NCBI GenBank assembly: GCA_036346255.1
Contig: CM070634.1
Span: 83,951,020-84,015,019 of the forward strand
Direction of reading: 5' to 3'
Source: Ampelocalamus luodianensis
Lineage: Eukaryota > Streptophyta > Magnoliopsida > Poales > Poaceae
DNA: 64,000 bases
Program-made: the position numbers and the translations under genes
Part shown: piece by piece, positions 12,401-24,448 of the stretch
How positions within the stretch are numbered: position 1 is the first letter of the stretch
How the letters are laid out: each line of letters begins with the position of its first letter
The notes under the pieces: model-generated
The model's input: the letters and a program-made list of their open reading frames with translations, nothing else
Told to the model about the DNA's origin: nothing
The model's database searches: none

Positions 12401-12413
12401 GGCTCTGATACCA
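12401..12413 (-). other. primer-binding site of element C
   Basis: The minus strand reads TGGTATCAGAGCC, complementary to the 3' end of initiator tRNA-Met. It starts a few bases inside the LTR end at 12418. Confidence 0.85.
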
Positions 12414-12417
12414 ACGC

Positions 12418-15400
12418 TGTGGGGACCCCGGAGTTATCCCCATAAGACCGAGACTAATCAAAGCCTTAGGGACATAACTCTAGATCTCCCGTGAATGGAT
12501 TCCAACTTAACTCCATCCAAATGAGGGGCTTAACTCAATCTAGAGCCCCGACGATCATGTGCGCCGCTCCTCTGCGAGCACTACATGATTGCCGGTTCTC
12601 CAACAAGTCAAGCGCTACACTTAGTGAGTTAAATCGGAAACCATGAACAGCGAGTATGACTTATATTGGCTCCCAAGATCAGCGACCAATATAACCATAC
12701 CCTCATTCAACGTTGATCACACCCATACAACATTCATACATAAATAGTTCAAAAGACAAACACATATTTCCAAGTTTACAACTAATACAAGTGGCCGACC
12801 GGCCAAATTTAAAAGAGAGTATTAAGTAGCAGCGGAAACACATAAATATACCAAAAGACCAGCAATGGTATGCCCCATAACCCATCGGCAACCAACTGGG
12901 AGTTAGATGATAGCAAACTACTCATCGGTGTCGCCTAAATCAACACCGACAAGCTCGTCGGTTTCAATATCCTCCTCACCTGTAAAAGCCAGCAAACACC
13001 TGGCTGAGTACAAAGAGTACTCACAAGTCTTACACAAATAAAATAGTTATGCATAAGGTCATTCAAAGGAATGGCTCATATTGGCTTAATTTTGCGAAAG
13101 AGACGCAATACTGAACAACCTACACATACTAGTTTTTTTCAAGTGCCATGTCAAAATCAGATTTGAAGTAGAAGTAAAGCATGTGAATAAGTAATGAATT
13201 CAATAACAAATGAATCATACCAACAACAAAGTGGCGGTCCACTTTGATACAACAACAAGCATGAACATCCCATTCATGTCGATACCAAGTTATAACCACA
13301 ATTTTAATTTCAAGTCTAACAATAGTAACTCCCGAACTCAAGCGGTTGTCCATAACTGCGAACACGGCTATTCGAATAGATTTATACCCTGCAGGGGTGT
13401 ACTACTTTATCCACACGACTTGATTAGCCCGTAAGCCTCCAGATGCCTCCGAATATAGCATACTTCCTATGGTATGCCGGCCGGGTAAATCAAGATACAG
13501 TCGTTTTTAGCAAGAAGATCCCAATGAGCCAAGTCCCTCAACCCATGGCTCCTAGGAAACACAAGACGTTAACGCCTCCATCCTATATATCCTAGGAAAC
13601 ACAAGACGTTAACGCCCCCATCCTATCGGCCCAAAGGAACACAGGATTTCACGGTCCCATGCCCTAACAATTTCACCACCGTGGGACTCAACACAATAAA
13701 ACCTTCCCCCTACTTAACCATACGGCTCCCAACCCGTGTGTGATAGCACGAATGTACTTGAATCAACGACGTTACCAAAGTTCGGTCCTTAATTGTCCAG
13801 ACAAGTCCAACCACATACCCAATTCTCGTGCACGAAGGCACCATCACTAGCCATCACTTGTCCAGACCAAAAGCTCATTTAAAATGACAAAATTTAACTT
13901 AGAAAACAGATACAAAGATCTGAAATAAAAGTATATAAAGAGAGTGGTTTTTATCCCATAATTGTCGGGTTATTCCCGACAATGAAACTATCGTTTCTAG
14001 ACTTGCATGGCTAAGCAAACTCAAACAACATTATTTCATACATTCTGTCATAAATATTTCAGTACTGGGGTAATTCATAGATAGCCACAATGATAAGATA
14101 ATAGGATGTGTCTAACTACTCATCACAAAAATAGCGACATTATAAAACTATCATGCAAGCAATTATCATTGCATCTACCCTAACAAAATTGGGATCAAAT
14201 ATGATACAAAAAGAAAGTTCAAAGGATGCTTGCCTTGCTGGTAGGCTAATTGTTCTCCCTCAGTAGCGTAAGAGTCAATATCAATGAGCTCGGAATCTAT
14301 ATAAATACAATACCGAATAAACATCGAGAAATACTCCAAAAATCAAGATGCTTAAAAATGCATGATTTTTCTACAGTAGCTAAGTCATGATTTTAAATGA
14401 TTTTTGGTGAAAGAATTATTTCATTCTGATTTAGTATATGAAAGTTATGGTGGTTTGAATTTCAGATTTCAATATGCTTTTATTTATGTAATTTAATTAT
14501 GAGGTGAAATTTTGTAGAGCAGTGGTGAGTACAAGGATTACATGGTTAAATGGGCAATATTATTACAAGTTCAAAACAATTGAGTTTGCTTCAATTGGGG
14601 TCTTCTTGATTTAGTTATTGACTTTCAACGTTATCAACATTAATAGTGTAAAAATAATGCCCTTTAGGATCATTTTCCTCAAACTATAGTTTCTGTGATA
14701 GGGGTAGGTTCGAAACCATTTTTATAATTAAGTTCATTTGAAATAGAAATTATCAAAACTGATTTCACTGTTTTTGGAGTTTCCAAGAATTACTTATGAA
14801 TTTTTGAAGTTATCAGCCCTATTTCTATTGTAAAAATTAATAGTGTTAATGGCTCATTTCCCAAAATAATGCTCTCTGTTACAGAGACATGTTTGAAACC
14901 AATTTTAATATTAAGTTCACTAAATATGAAAATTATCAGAAGTGGTTTCACTCATTTTGGAGTTAAAATGATTTAGTTGTGCTTTTTAGAAGTTAATGCC
15001 AATTTTCAGTGTGCAAATTAATAGATTTCGAATTTCATAAAGCATTGGTTACTTCTTCTACCGAGTGCTATCCTAGCCACAACCGCTGATGAGGGATACG
15101 TTTTCCTTTTAGCGAAAACGTAGTTTACAAGCTACGCGTCCACTTAAACTACACTAGGGCCCACAAGTTAGTGATAGATTACTTCATAACCTCAACACTT
15201 AACCACGTCATTGACTTTAATTGCCGCGCTACAGTGTTTTGCCGGACGAAACCGACAACAGCGGCGTTGGTCGTGCTTGCCGGGAGGCTTGCCGGCGATT
15301 TCGTCCACGAGGGCACCGACCAAGGCTCAGAACAGAGCCGCAATAGTCTCGCGCACCATACGGTGGTGGCGGCGACGACTGAAGTGGCCTGAATCGGCGG

Positions 15401-16961
15401 CTAGCCGGAGATGGGCGGAGCTAAAGGTTCGGCTAACAGTGGAGATACGAAAACGAACTCCGCAAAGCCCAAATAAGCTGGTGCCTTAGCATCACAGAGG
15501 TCCAAGGAAGCTACCTGAGTTGAAAGAAAGACCGGAGAAGCACTGGAGCTCGTCGGCGACGTGTGACCGAAAAGCAGCAACAAAGGCTCCACGACGACAA
15601 GATACCCTGAGCAAGGAAACACACCAAGGGTGGTCGGACTAGGTCACTTAGGCACATAAGGTGCTAACAAAGGGAGGAATCGAGAGGTAACTCACCCGGC
15701 CGGAGATGGAGGCAAAAGGGGTAAAATCAGTTGGAAACGTAAACCTTCCAAAATCCGACAACCCTGTTAAGCCATTTAAGCCATTAGAAGAGGGGTTTTA
15801 CTCCTTATAACCTAGCACATGAAGTGACGCGCGAGGAAAATGGAAAGGGGCTCACCGAGGCGAAAATGGCAAGACAAAGGTCTTCGGTTCACGCCCTGAG
15901 TCCCTCCAGAGCGCCGATGGGGGCTAGGAGCTACAAAGGAAATCAAAAGTTCGCATAAGCCAAAATGGAAACGGCATGCAAATTAGGATCTGAGGGACTC
16001 GGTGGTGAAGAGTTTTATAGAAGGAAAATGCCAGAGCAAGCTTCCCTCTCCTCGGCCGGCCAGAGGAGAAGTGAGAAAAAAGAAGAAGAGGAGGGGGTAT
16101 TAAGCTCGGGTGATGACGGGAATGGAGGCGGTGTGAAGTGGGGAACGCTCCGGAGTGGTGGATTGACAGCGTCACTAGCGCGCAGAAGAGATTCGCGGCC
16201 GCGTGGCGCGTGCGCTCTGAGCGAGCTCTGTCGCGAGGAGGAAGACGACCCTGACAAGTGGGCCCGGCGTGGCAGTGACTCGGCGAGGTGAGGTTAGGTG
16301 GTTTTCAATCGGCTGTTGGATTGCGAATGGACGAACGAGATTTGCGAGGTGTTCGGACAGGTCAATTGGATGCGAGATCTGGGCCGTTGAACCTCGATCA
16401 GACGGTCGCATGCGAAGTGCAGTTAGGTGGTTGGGCTGAGCCGTCCCGCCGGGTCGGACTCGAACCTGAGGAACAGTGCGGCTGGTTTGAGTCTAGGGTT
16501 TTGACTGAAATTTCAAATTGTTTCCTCTACTTTGACCAGGGCTTAAAAATAGAAATAAAATTCCTAAAAATGTGAAATAAATCACAGAGGTTACTGGGTA
16601 GGTCTAGTGTCCATAAAAATTATTGAACCCTACTGTTATGAATATATTTTGTAATATATAAATTCAAACTTAGGCTAGGTCTTTCATTGATGTTTGAATT
16701 TTCTTGGGGTTCAAACCAGTCCCAAAAATTTGGGAAAAATTATATTAATTCGTGATAATTAAGATAGTATTTGAATAAATTATTTCTAGAGGATCTTCAG
16801 TAGCATTTATTTTAGTTTTTAGTTTGGGGTTCAATTTAAAGTGTATGTTGCATGTGTATTTTGAGATTTTCCAAGTACAATATGTAATTAAAAAGTTTCA
16901 AAACATGATGCATGCTAATGAGATGCATAATAAACCTCTTTATTAATTTGGGGATGTGACA
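12418..16961 (-). repeat. LTR of element C (4.54 kb)
   Basis: TG...CA termini on the minus strand (TGTCACATCCCC at 16961; GTCCCCACA at 12418). It contains the palindrome CTATTCGAATAG (13368-13379) and the GAGTAC/GTACTC hairpin (13006-13022). The intron-like segment is damaged: the acceptor TAG (15931) is kept but the donor position reads AT instead of GT (16018). Confidence 0.85.
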
Positions 16962-17592
16962 TATAACATGACATTGCAATACATTATAGTACAATACTGA
17001 GGGATTGCATACGCCACCAAGTTGCTGCACGGTATAACTATGATTTACAACGTTCTATCATAAAAAAGAGTAATGCCCCTATATATGGATGTTTTTTTAT
17101 CAAATAGCAACTAATTTTCATGTAGCCAAGACATTGAAAGTTGTGCATAATTAATGTATCATTTTCACCCTTTTTATCCAAAATATCGTTGTTTGCTTTG
17201 ATGAATTATTACTATTACTTTCTATGTTAGTGGGAGGCGATGTGCCCGTTGCAAGTGAGACGCCAATGGTGACTTTGTCATTTCTTCATTAAGCTCCGCT
17301 CGTCCAGTCTTCTGTAGGCGTTGTGTGTGAGTCCATGCGTGTGGTGGTGTGCGTGTGTGTGGATGTCTATGTGTTGTACCGGGTGATTTGCAAAAAAAAT
17401 GTACTAGTTGTTATTTTTGCAGCTACGTACTAGACTCTCAGCATATCAAGAGATTCTTTGATTATATACAGTTTCCAGACTTTAGCATAACATCGGTTTC
17501 CTTCTAGACTTTTAAGGTGAGTAATATGCATTAACTTTCATTTTGGCAAATCCTTTTCTAATTGCAATTCATGTATCAGTTTTTTTTCCAGA
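16962..17592. other. unassigned CACTA-1 interior, probably MO25 intron remnant
   Basis: Contains a short GT-rich run (about 17330-17370). The T-rich tail runs into an acceptor TTTTTTTTCCAG (17592) before the next MO25-like exon. Nothing else was recognised. Confidence 0.4.
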
Positions 17593-17936
17593 ATTTAACT
17601 CAAAACTGCTGTCATCTTCCAACTATATCATCCGAAGGCAAGCTACTCAGGCATGTTCTTTTTTCTCTCTCTGTCATTCTTTGGTGTTACTTCTTTCTAA
17701 GCTCACTAATCACATTCAATCAATATTTCGTGAATTGTATTGTCTTGTGTTTACTGGAATTTTACATCTACAATTTGACATCAAGATAGTTGGTTGAACT
17801 TAGCTGATTTGTCCTATGCACATGGTATGTCTTTCAGCTATTGGGAGACATTCTGCTGGATAGGTCAAACACAACTGTGATGGTGCGCTATGTTAGTTCA
17901 AAGGAGCATCTTATAATTCTAATGAACCTTCTAAGG
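17593..17936 (+). pseudogene. two MO25-like exons
   Basis: Exon 17593-17651 encodes FNSKLLSSSNYIIRRQATQ, preceded by a T-rich acceptor and followed by CAG|GCATGT, a GC-type or mutated donor. Exon 17838-17936 encodes exactly 33 codons, starting LLGDILLDRSNTTVMVRYVS and ending ILMNLLR, flanked by TTTCAG and GTAGAT. Both match the middle-to-C-terminal helices of MO25/CAB39 in order. About 120-130 family residues (from DATQVVAN to FFAEF) that should lie between this exon pair and the one at 11564 are absent. The fragment continues after CACTA-2 at 37069. Confidence 0.85.
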
Positions 17937-18127
17937 GTAGATATTGTTCTGGTTTTTTTAACTATGCTTATCCAAAACCATGCCGTTCAGCAACAGTACT
18001 ATTGTGTCTGAACTATATGTGCTAAAGTTCAGTTTGTGCTTTTGGCAGTCAGAAATGTAACTCGATGGTAGTATCATGGTGCTTGAATTTGCATTTATTG
18101 AATACCTTCATAGCTAGCTGCTATTGA

Positions 18128-18467
18128 CACTACTACACAAAGGGTCATCACAGACGGTTTTCTGAACCATCTGGATTTATTTGTCTGTGATAACAGGCGG
18201 TCATCACAGACGGTTTTCAAACCGTCTGTGAAAAAAGCTATCACAGACGGTTCTGAACAAGAACTGTCTGTTATAGTAATTATCACGAACAGTTCTTGTT
18301 CAAAACCGTCTGTAATAGTTTTTTCTATTGAAAAAAATAGGAGTTTGAATGGTTTGAGTACTGTTCATTACAGGTACTGTTCATCACGAGTACTGTTTCG
18401 ACTACACGACTATGTGGTTGTAGGAGCGGTTTCGACTACACGACTGGTCGAAGGTTTTGACTGCCTA
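18128..18467. repeat. CACTA-2 left terminal and subterminal repeats
   Basis: Several direct and inverted copies of TCACAGACGGTTTTC-type units up to 18320, then two copies of TTTCGACTACACGAC. Confidence 0.85.
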
Positions 18468-18881
18468 TGTCACAGCCCCAACTAATTAAATTGGATTAAT
18501 ATGTATTTTACTAACATGCATTATCAAATTCAAATCATTTCATAATATATTGCACTTGGAAAATCTGTTAAAAATATGAACATACCCTTCAAAGTTTGAA
18601 TTTCAATTCAAATCAGTAATAAAAAGTTTTGATCATCATCTGGAACCAATTTATTCAAATACTAAATTATTTATTGTGAATTAATATAATTTTTCCAAAA
18701 TTTTTGGGACTAGTTTGAACCTCATTAAAATTCAAACAACATTCATAGACATACGACATGTTTGAATTTAAATATCACAAACTATCTTATGAACAGTGGT
18801 GTTTTATAATTTTTATGGGAACTATATCTTCCCAGGAACCCCCACAAATTATTTAAGGATTTTATGAAATTTATTTCTATT

Positions 18882-18888
18882 TATAAAG
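18882..18888 (+). promoter_or_regulatory. LTR TATA box (element A, 5' LTR)
   Basis: TATAAAG in the context TTTATTTCTATTTATAAAGC, about 415 bp from the LTR start. The same box is at 32073 in the 3' LTR and at 5078 (reverse) in LTR G. Confidence 0.55.
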
Positions 18889-19438
18889 CTCTGGTCAAAG
18901 TTGTAACTCTAATTTAATTCTCAGTCAAAACACTAAACCTAAACCCCAGCTACTATTCCTCCGACCGAGCCCGAAGTCGCGCGGTCGAGCCCAATCAACT
19001 AGATGCACCTCACGTGAGCCGTCCGATGGAAAACGAACGCACCAGATGGCGTACCCCTTCGCCCCCGCGCCACTAAACCTCTTTAAACCTCAACCTTCCG
19101 ATCGAGATCTAGCGGCCGCTATTGGACCACGTCCTCCCTCCTACGCGCGAACGGAGAGCCGCTGACCGGTGGGCCCGGGCTGTCAGCTTCGTCTTCCTCC
19201 CGTCGCGTCTGCTCAGAACACCAGCGCCACGCGGCCGCGCCGCTCTGCTCCCGCCCGTTGCAGCTCCGTTAGTGCCGTGTGTTGCCGCCGCATGCAACCA
19301 CTCCTGGAGCTCCCTCACTTCACGCCGCCTCCAGTGCCGTCATCGCCCGAGCATAACATCCCCTCGGCACCCCTCCTTCTCCCTCACTTCTCCTCGGTTG
19401 ACAGGGGAGAGGGAAGCCAGCTTGAGCTCGTCTCTAGG

Positions 19439-19525
19439 GTAAGCTCCAACCGGGTGGTGCCTTTCTCCTTCCTGTTCAATGCCATCTCCATTTTTGCTAA
19501 GCTCAGCTCTTGTTCTTGCTTGTAG
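19439..19525 (+). other. intron-like 87-nt segment in the LTR leader
   Basis: Donor AGG|GTAAGC, branch-like GCTAAGC, acceptor TTGTTCTTGCTTGTAG. It has the same length in LTRs of G (4472-4558), B (53348-53434 and 42606-42692) and E (58821-58907), whose surrounding sequence has diverged strongly. Position and conservation suggest a real leader intron, but no transcript is available here. Confidence 0.6.
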
Positions 19526-22010
19526 CCTCGGGTTCACCTTCGTGCCCTCGGCTGTTCCAGAGCGCGCTCTCGAAGACACCTCGTGCTGTTCCTCACCTCC
19601 AGGAGGTATGGCCCTCAACCGAGCGCGTCATATCGCGTGCCTTAGGCCACTGATCATTTCCCCTAACTTTATTTTGGCAATGCACGATAGGTGTGCGTGT
19701 ATTCGAAGATTGGACCTTTTCGGACTGAGTAGAACTCTTCGTCTCCTACCTTGCTCCGGTAAGGCATTCCCTAATTGCTTGACATGACACCATCTCTATG
19801 GCATATCTTAGCTATACCGACCATCCCTTGTCTTCCTTTTGCTTAGGGAGACTCCTCCTCGCGAAGCCGTGCCGCCGCTACTTCTTCTCCGGCGCCGACG
19901 CAGCCCCAGCCGCTCTGAGCTTCCCCGAGCACCTTCCTCCGCTCAGGTAGCTTCTAGTTAGTCTTTAGGACACAGGCACACGCTGATTGTTGCGGAGCTC
20001 TCCTTTGCCAAATGCATTTTTGCCGTATCTAGCGCCGCCGCTCGACTCCGGCTAGCCGCAGTTCTGGGCCGGCGCAGTCGTCGAGGCTAACCTCGTTAGC
20101 AGCGCATTGCTATTTTACACATGTACCTGCCCTTGGTTAGCGCCGCTGTGACCGGAATCGCCGGCAAGCCGCCGGGCAACCGCACGGGGGCGTTGTCGTA
20201 CTCCGACCGGCACTGTAGCTGGGAGGTTACGGCAAATGACGGTTTTAGTTACCTAATGATTGGCTTAGCCTTTAATGGATGTCTTAGCATTGATTGATGT
20301 TTCACTTACGCGCGGGCCCCACGCACAGAAAACGAAAACGTTTTGGTTAAAGCCACAGTGGCTGACATGTGGACCCTAAGACCCTAAACACGTGCTTAGA
20401 AACCAAATGTACTGGAGTTAATCTGGACCGTCAGATGCGAAAGGAACGGTCTGGATTTGTGAGACATTCGGACCATCCTAATGCACCTCGAATGTGGACC
20501 GCTGGATCTTGATCCAACGGCTCGAAATCGTAGCCCTAGGACGCACACGTGCGCGCGCCTTGCAGCGGGCCGCTGGCGAGCGGGCCCGCTGGTCAGTGAC
20601 CGTGGCTAGCTGAGCCTCGGTGAGAAAAGTAGCAAATAGTTTATAAAGTCCGAAAATCATTTACCTGTACACTAAAAAATATGAATAACTTCTAAAATGC
20701 ATAACTAAATCATTTTAACTTCAAATCGCATGAAACCACTTCTGGAAATTTTCACTTTTAGTAAACTTTATATTAAAATTATTTTCAAATCTGTCTCTGT
20801 AGCAGAGAGATTTATTTGGAGATTAATCCATTTAAAACCATTATTTTACAATAGGAAAAGGGCTGATAACTTCAAAAATACATAAGTAATTATTGGAACC
20901 TCCAAAAACAGTGAGACCACTTCTAATAATTTTCATTTTCAGTGAACTTAATTCTAAAAATGCTCTCCATATTACCTCTGTCACAGAAACTATATTCGGG
21001 AGAATATACCCCTTAACTCCATTATTTTTATACTATAAAAGGCTGATAACTTTGAAAATCAATAACTAAATCATAAAAACTCCAAAAAGGACAAACTCAA
21101 CTGTTTTTAACTTATAATAATATTGCCTATTTATCTATGTAATCCATGTACTCACCACTGTTCTACAAAATTTCACTTCATAATTAAATTACATAATGAC
21201 GGCTTATTGAAATCTGAAATTCAAACCATTATAACTTTCACATGCTAAATCAAAATGAAATAATTCTTTCACCAAAAATCATTTAAAATCATGACCTAAC
21301 TACTGTAGAAAAATCATGCATTTTTAAGCATGTTGGTTTTGAGTTGTTTTCTCGGTATTTATTTGATGTTATAATTATATAGATCCCGAGCATATTGATA
21401 TCGACACTTACGCTACTGAGAGCGAGCAGCTACTGTACCAGCAAGGCAAGCATCATTTGAACTTTCTTTTGCATCATATTTGATCCCAGTTTTGGTTAAG
21501 ATAGTGCAATGATAATTGCTTGCATGCTATTTTGATTATGTCAATATTTTTGTGATGTGTAGTTTAGTTATGTCCTATGCTTGAGGTTAATCTTGAATTA
21601 TGCCAACTCCTATATGCTTAAGATAGGATGTGTGAATTATGGGTTATAGAATTGCTTAGCCATGCAAGTCTAGATACGGTAGTTCGATCGTCGGGAATAA
21701 CCCGGCGGTTTTGGGATACACACAACTCTTACTTTATGTTTTTACTTCAGATCTTTGTAGCTGTTTTATGAGCTAAACTTTGTCATTTTTTTAAAATGAG
21801 ATTTGGTCTGGACAAGTGTTGGTTAGTGATGGTGTCTTTGCGCACGAGAATTGGGTATGTGGAATGACTTGTCTGGACAATTGAGGACCGAACTTTGGTA
21901 ACGTCGTTAATTCAAGTACACTCGTGCTGCCACACGCGGGTTGGGAGCCGTATGGTTAAGTAGGGTGAGGGTTTTATTGTGTTAAGTCCTTGGTGGTGTA
22001 AGGGGCATAG

Positions 22011-24448
22011 TGTAATACTCCAGAGTGGAAAACGGGAGAAAACCAGTTATTCAAAGGAAAAAGGGTTAATTAGAAATTGATCCAGAAGAAGGATCTAATA
22101 GAAAATAGTTAATTAGTCAGTTAAAAAAAGGGGTTAGCAGCAGTTTTTGGGCAGCGTGGTGAGGCCTCGGGCCCATGAGCTTTCGCCCATAGGTGGAGGG
22201 AGGAGTCCGGCTTTAAAGGGGCCAAACCTAGGCCGCCCCTCTCCTCCCCTATGGCCGCCACCCCACTCCCCCTTGCGTCTCCCTCATGGCTGCCTCCACC
22301 CCTTCCCTCCCCTCTCCAAGCTGCTCCATCTTCCATTGGTGCCTCCTCCTTGCTACCGGTGTTCCTGCTGCCAACCAAGCGAAGAAAGGACCGTGGGACT
22401 GCATCCTTTGAGAGGAAGGAAGGAAAGAGGAGAGGATCTTCTTCATAGGGGTGGTTCATCATCTTCCTGTGATTCTTCAAGGGTAACGACGAGTGTTCTT
22501 CGCTGTTTGATTAGTATATTATGCGTTTACGGTTTCGTTTAGTAGATCGATTACTTTTGCTGCTAGATCGCGTTCTGTCCAGATTAGTGCGTGGAAGTTT
22601 TGGCATCCTTAGAAGAGGAATCTGGGAATCTTGTCTCCTAGAGATAGTTGGGTTTTGTTCTTAGCTTTAATTGGCCGCCAAGAACACCCAATTCCGACTT
22701 ACGGTTTAGAAGTTACGTTGATTTAATTGCTGCTGTCCCAAAATCCTGACGAGAATCTGCAGTCGTTTTGATTAATAATTAAGAAGCTGTTAGAGGCCGA
22801 ATTGGAGGTCTCCATCACCTAGAGAGTTGTAGGTTATCTCGTTATCTTTCAGTGCCGACAAGAATCACGTCATTTGGACCTCTGTAGAAAAAGTTATGAT
22901 TTTTCTTAGGGAGTCTGTGCTGTGGAATGATGCCTGGTCTGACAGGTTTTAGTGTTTCGACTTAAGCGTATACTTAGAGGAAAAATCAGAGGGGCTCACC
23001 ATAACTAAAAATGTAGATAATCCTTCCAGCTTTCAGGAAAACTAAAGATCATGAAATTCGGACGAACGTAGAGAAAGTTATGATAGTTTCTTTGTTGCTG
23101 TCCAGAGACCAGACGCGAGAATTGATACTCTGTTGTATGGCTTGGTAGGGCTAGTAAAGGGACGAATCAGAGAACCTCACCAACTAGGTTTAGAAGGGGA
23201 ATTCAATAACCTTTTCAGAATGTCGAAGATCTCTTTACTTGGATTTCTGTACAATTAGTTATGTTTTTTCGAAGGTGACTGTCCACTGGTAGGATAGACT
23301 GGTAGTTGGTAATAGAATTGGGGACCGCGTTTTAGTGGCCGTTATGCTTAGTTGTATCTATAGTTTTGCTTTTGAATCTATATGGTAGCCTTAGCGTGTC
23401 TCATATGTTATCCAGGTGTGGGTTTGATTCCGGGAGCAGCACCGTATCCCCAACCTCCTCGTTCGCACGGTTGAGGCAAGTGCATTGTTGTTAAATGGGT
23501 GTGATTGATTGGCTATGTTTGTGTGCTATTTGATATATGGTTGCATAGCAAGATGGCTTACTTGATGAATGTTTAAGTATGGTGATGGCTCAAATTATGC
23601 TTATGCTCTACTGTGGTTCAATGTTGTTTTCTTTTGGTAAGATTGATGATGAATGAGAGATGAGCATTTGCATATTGAGAGCATATTGAGGCTTAGTCAC
23701 GCGGTGACCAAGCATGTTTCCCTTTGAGATCCCGTCATGAATGTGACGGGCCGAGATCCTCACTCGTGGAGCGTGGGCTTGAGGTCCCCGTTACTTGCGA
23801 GTAACGGGCAATTGGTCCTCGTGCGTGCGCGCCACGACGTGCATGGGTATGCGGCGGCGGTTGCATACTCTGCATTACGGTGTAATGCACACAGAAAGTT
23901 AAAGATAAAGGTTCCTTGAGCATTGCATTTGCATATGAGATGTTCTATTGTTGATCTCCTTTACATGTATGTTGATGTTATAGTTTTTTTATGTACTTGC
24001 TGAGTCTGTGGACTCACTCTTGCTTTTATTGTTGTTTTAGGTACCTGAGCCAAGAACGACATGCATGGGGAGAAGTAGTCTGCTAGTCACACACATGCCA
24101 CATGAACTAAATAAAGTTGAATGATCTTGAGATCGTAATTGTTTTTAGTAATTGGGCAAGATACTCAAAGGTTCATTATGTCTTGTCTCTTGCAGGGGTT
24201 TAAGTATAATAATGATGAGTAGTGGAACTTTATACTTCATTGGATTGCTAGATACTTAGCATGTCTTTGATTATCTTTTGATGTGTCTGGATGATAGTTT
24301 AGTTAATTTATGAATTATTCAGATGTTGGAACCTCCGTGTAATTAATTTTACAGGGAGGTTCATTAAATTTACTAAAGTTGCCTTGATTAGAATTATTAG
24401 GGTTTTGTTTAGTAGCATTCCGTGCTCATGTCGGGTCAAAGTGTTACA
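22011..24448 (+). mobile_element. solo LTR H (2.4 kb) nested in the 5' LTR of A
   Basis: Starts TGTAATACTCC and ends GTGTTACA, flanked by the 5-bp TSD CATAG (22006-22010 and 24449-24453). The 3' LTR of A has a single uninterrupted CATAG at this point (34636-34640), an empty-site control. There is no internal coding sequence, so it is a solo LTR left by LTR-LTR recombination. It belongs to a different gypsy family. Orientation is taken from GAGTC/GACTC plus TTGTTGTTTTAG (24002-24040), which sits as in the other LTRs. Confidence 0.93.
23731..23889 (+). repeat. cluster of three perfect short hairpins in solo LTR H
   Basis: CCCGTCA/TGACGGG (23731-23750), CCCGTTACT/AGTAACGGG (23787-23808) and TGCATTAC/GTAATGCA (23871-23889). 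Stems are 7, 9 and 8 bp with loops of 3 to 6 nt. Confidence 0.8.

Larger units (their letters stand above)
11777..16961 (-). mobile_element. gypsy element C: one LTR, PBS and partial orf0; rest lost
   Basis: Read on the minus strand, the LTR starts TGTCACATCCCC at 16961 and ends GGGGTCCCCACA at 12418. The PBS (12413-12401) and most of orf0 follow, then sequence identity stops abruptly near 11777. Gag, pol and the 3' LTR are missing. The family is close to element B (same TGTCACATCCCC start). The break point coincides with the place where the middle exons of the MO25-like gene are also missing, so one deletion may have removed both. Confidence 0.85.

Noticed and set aside
18147..18320. CRISPR-like array of short repeats
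   Set aside because: Repeats are in both orientations with irregular spacing next to a CACTA terminus; they are transposon subterminal repeats in a plant genome.
19122..19787. Open frames of about 100 codons repeated at 32313-32978
   Set aside because: The duplication is only the two LTRs of element A. The frames lie over the intron-like leader and are not kept in B or E.
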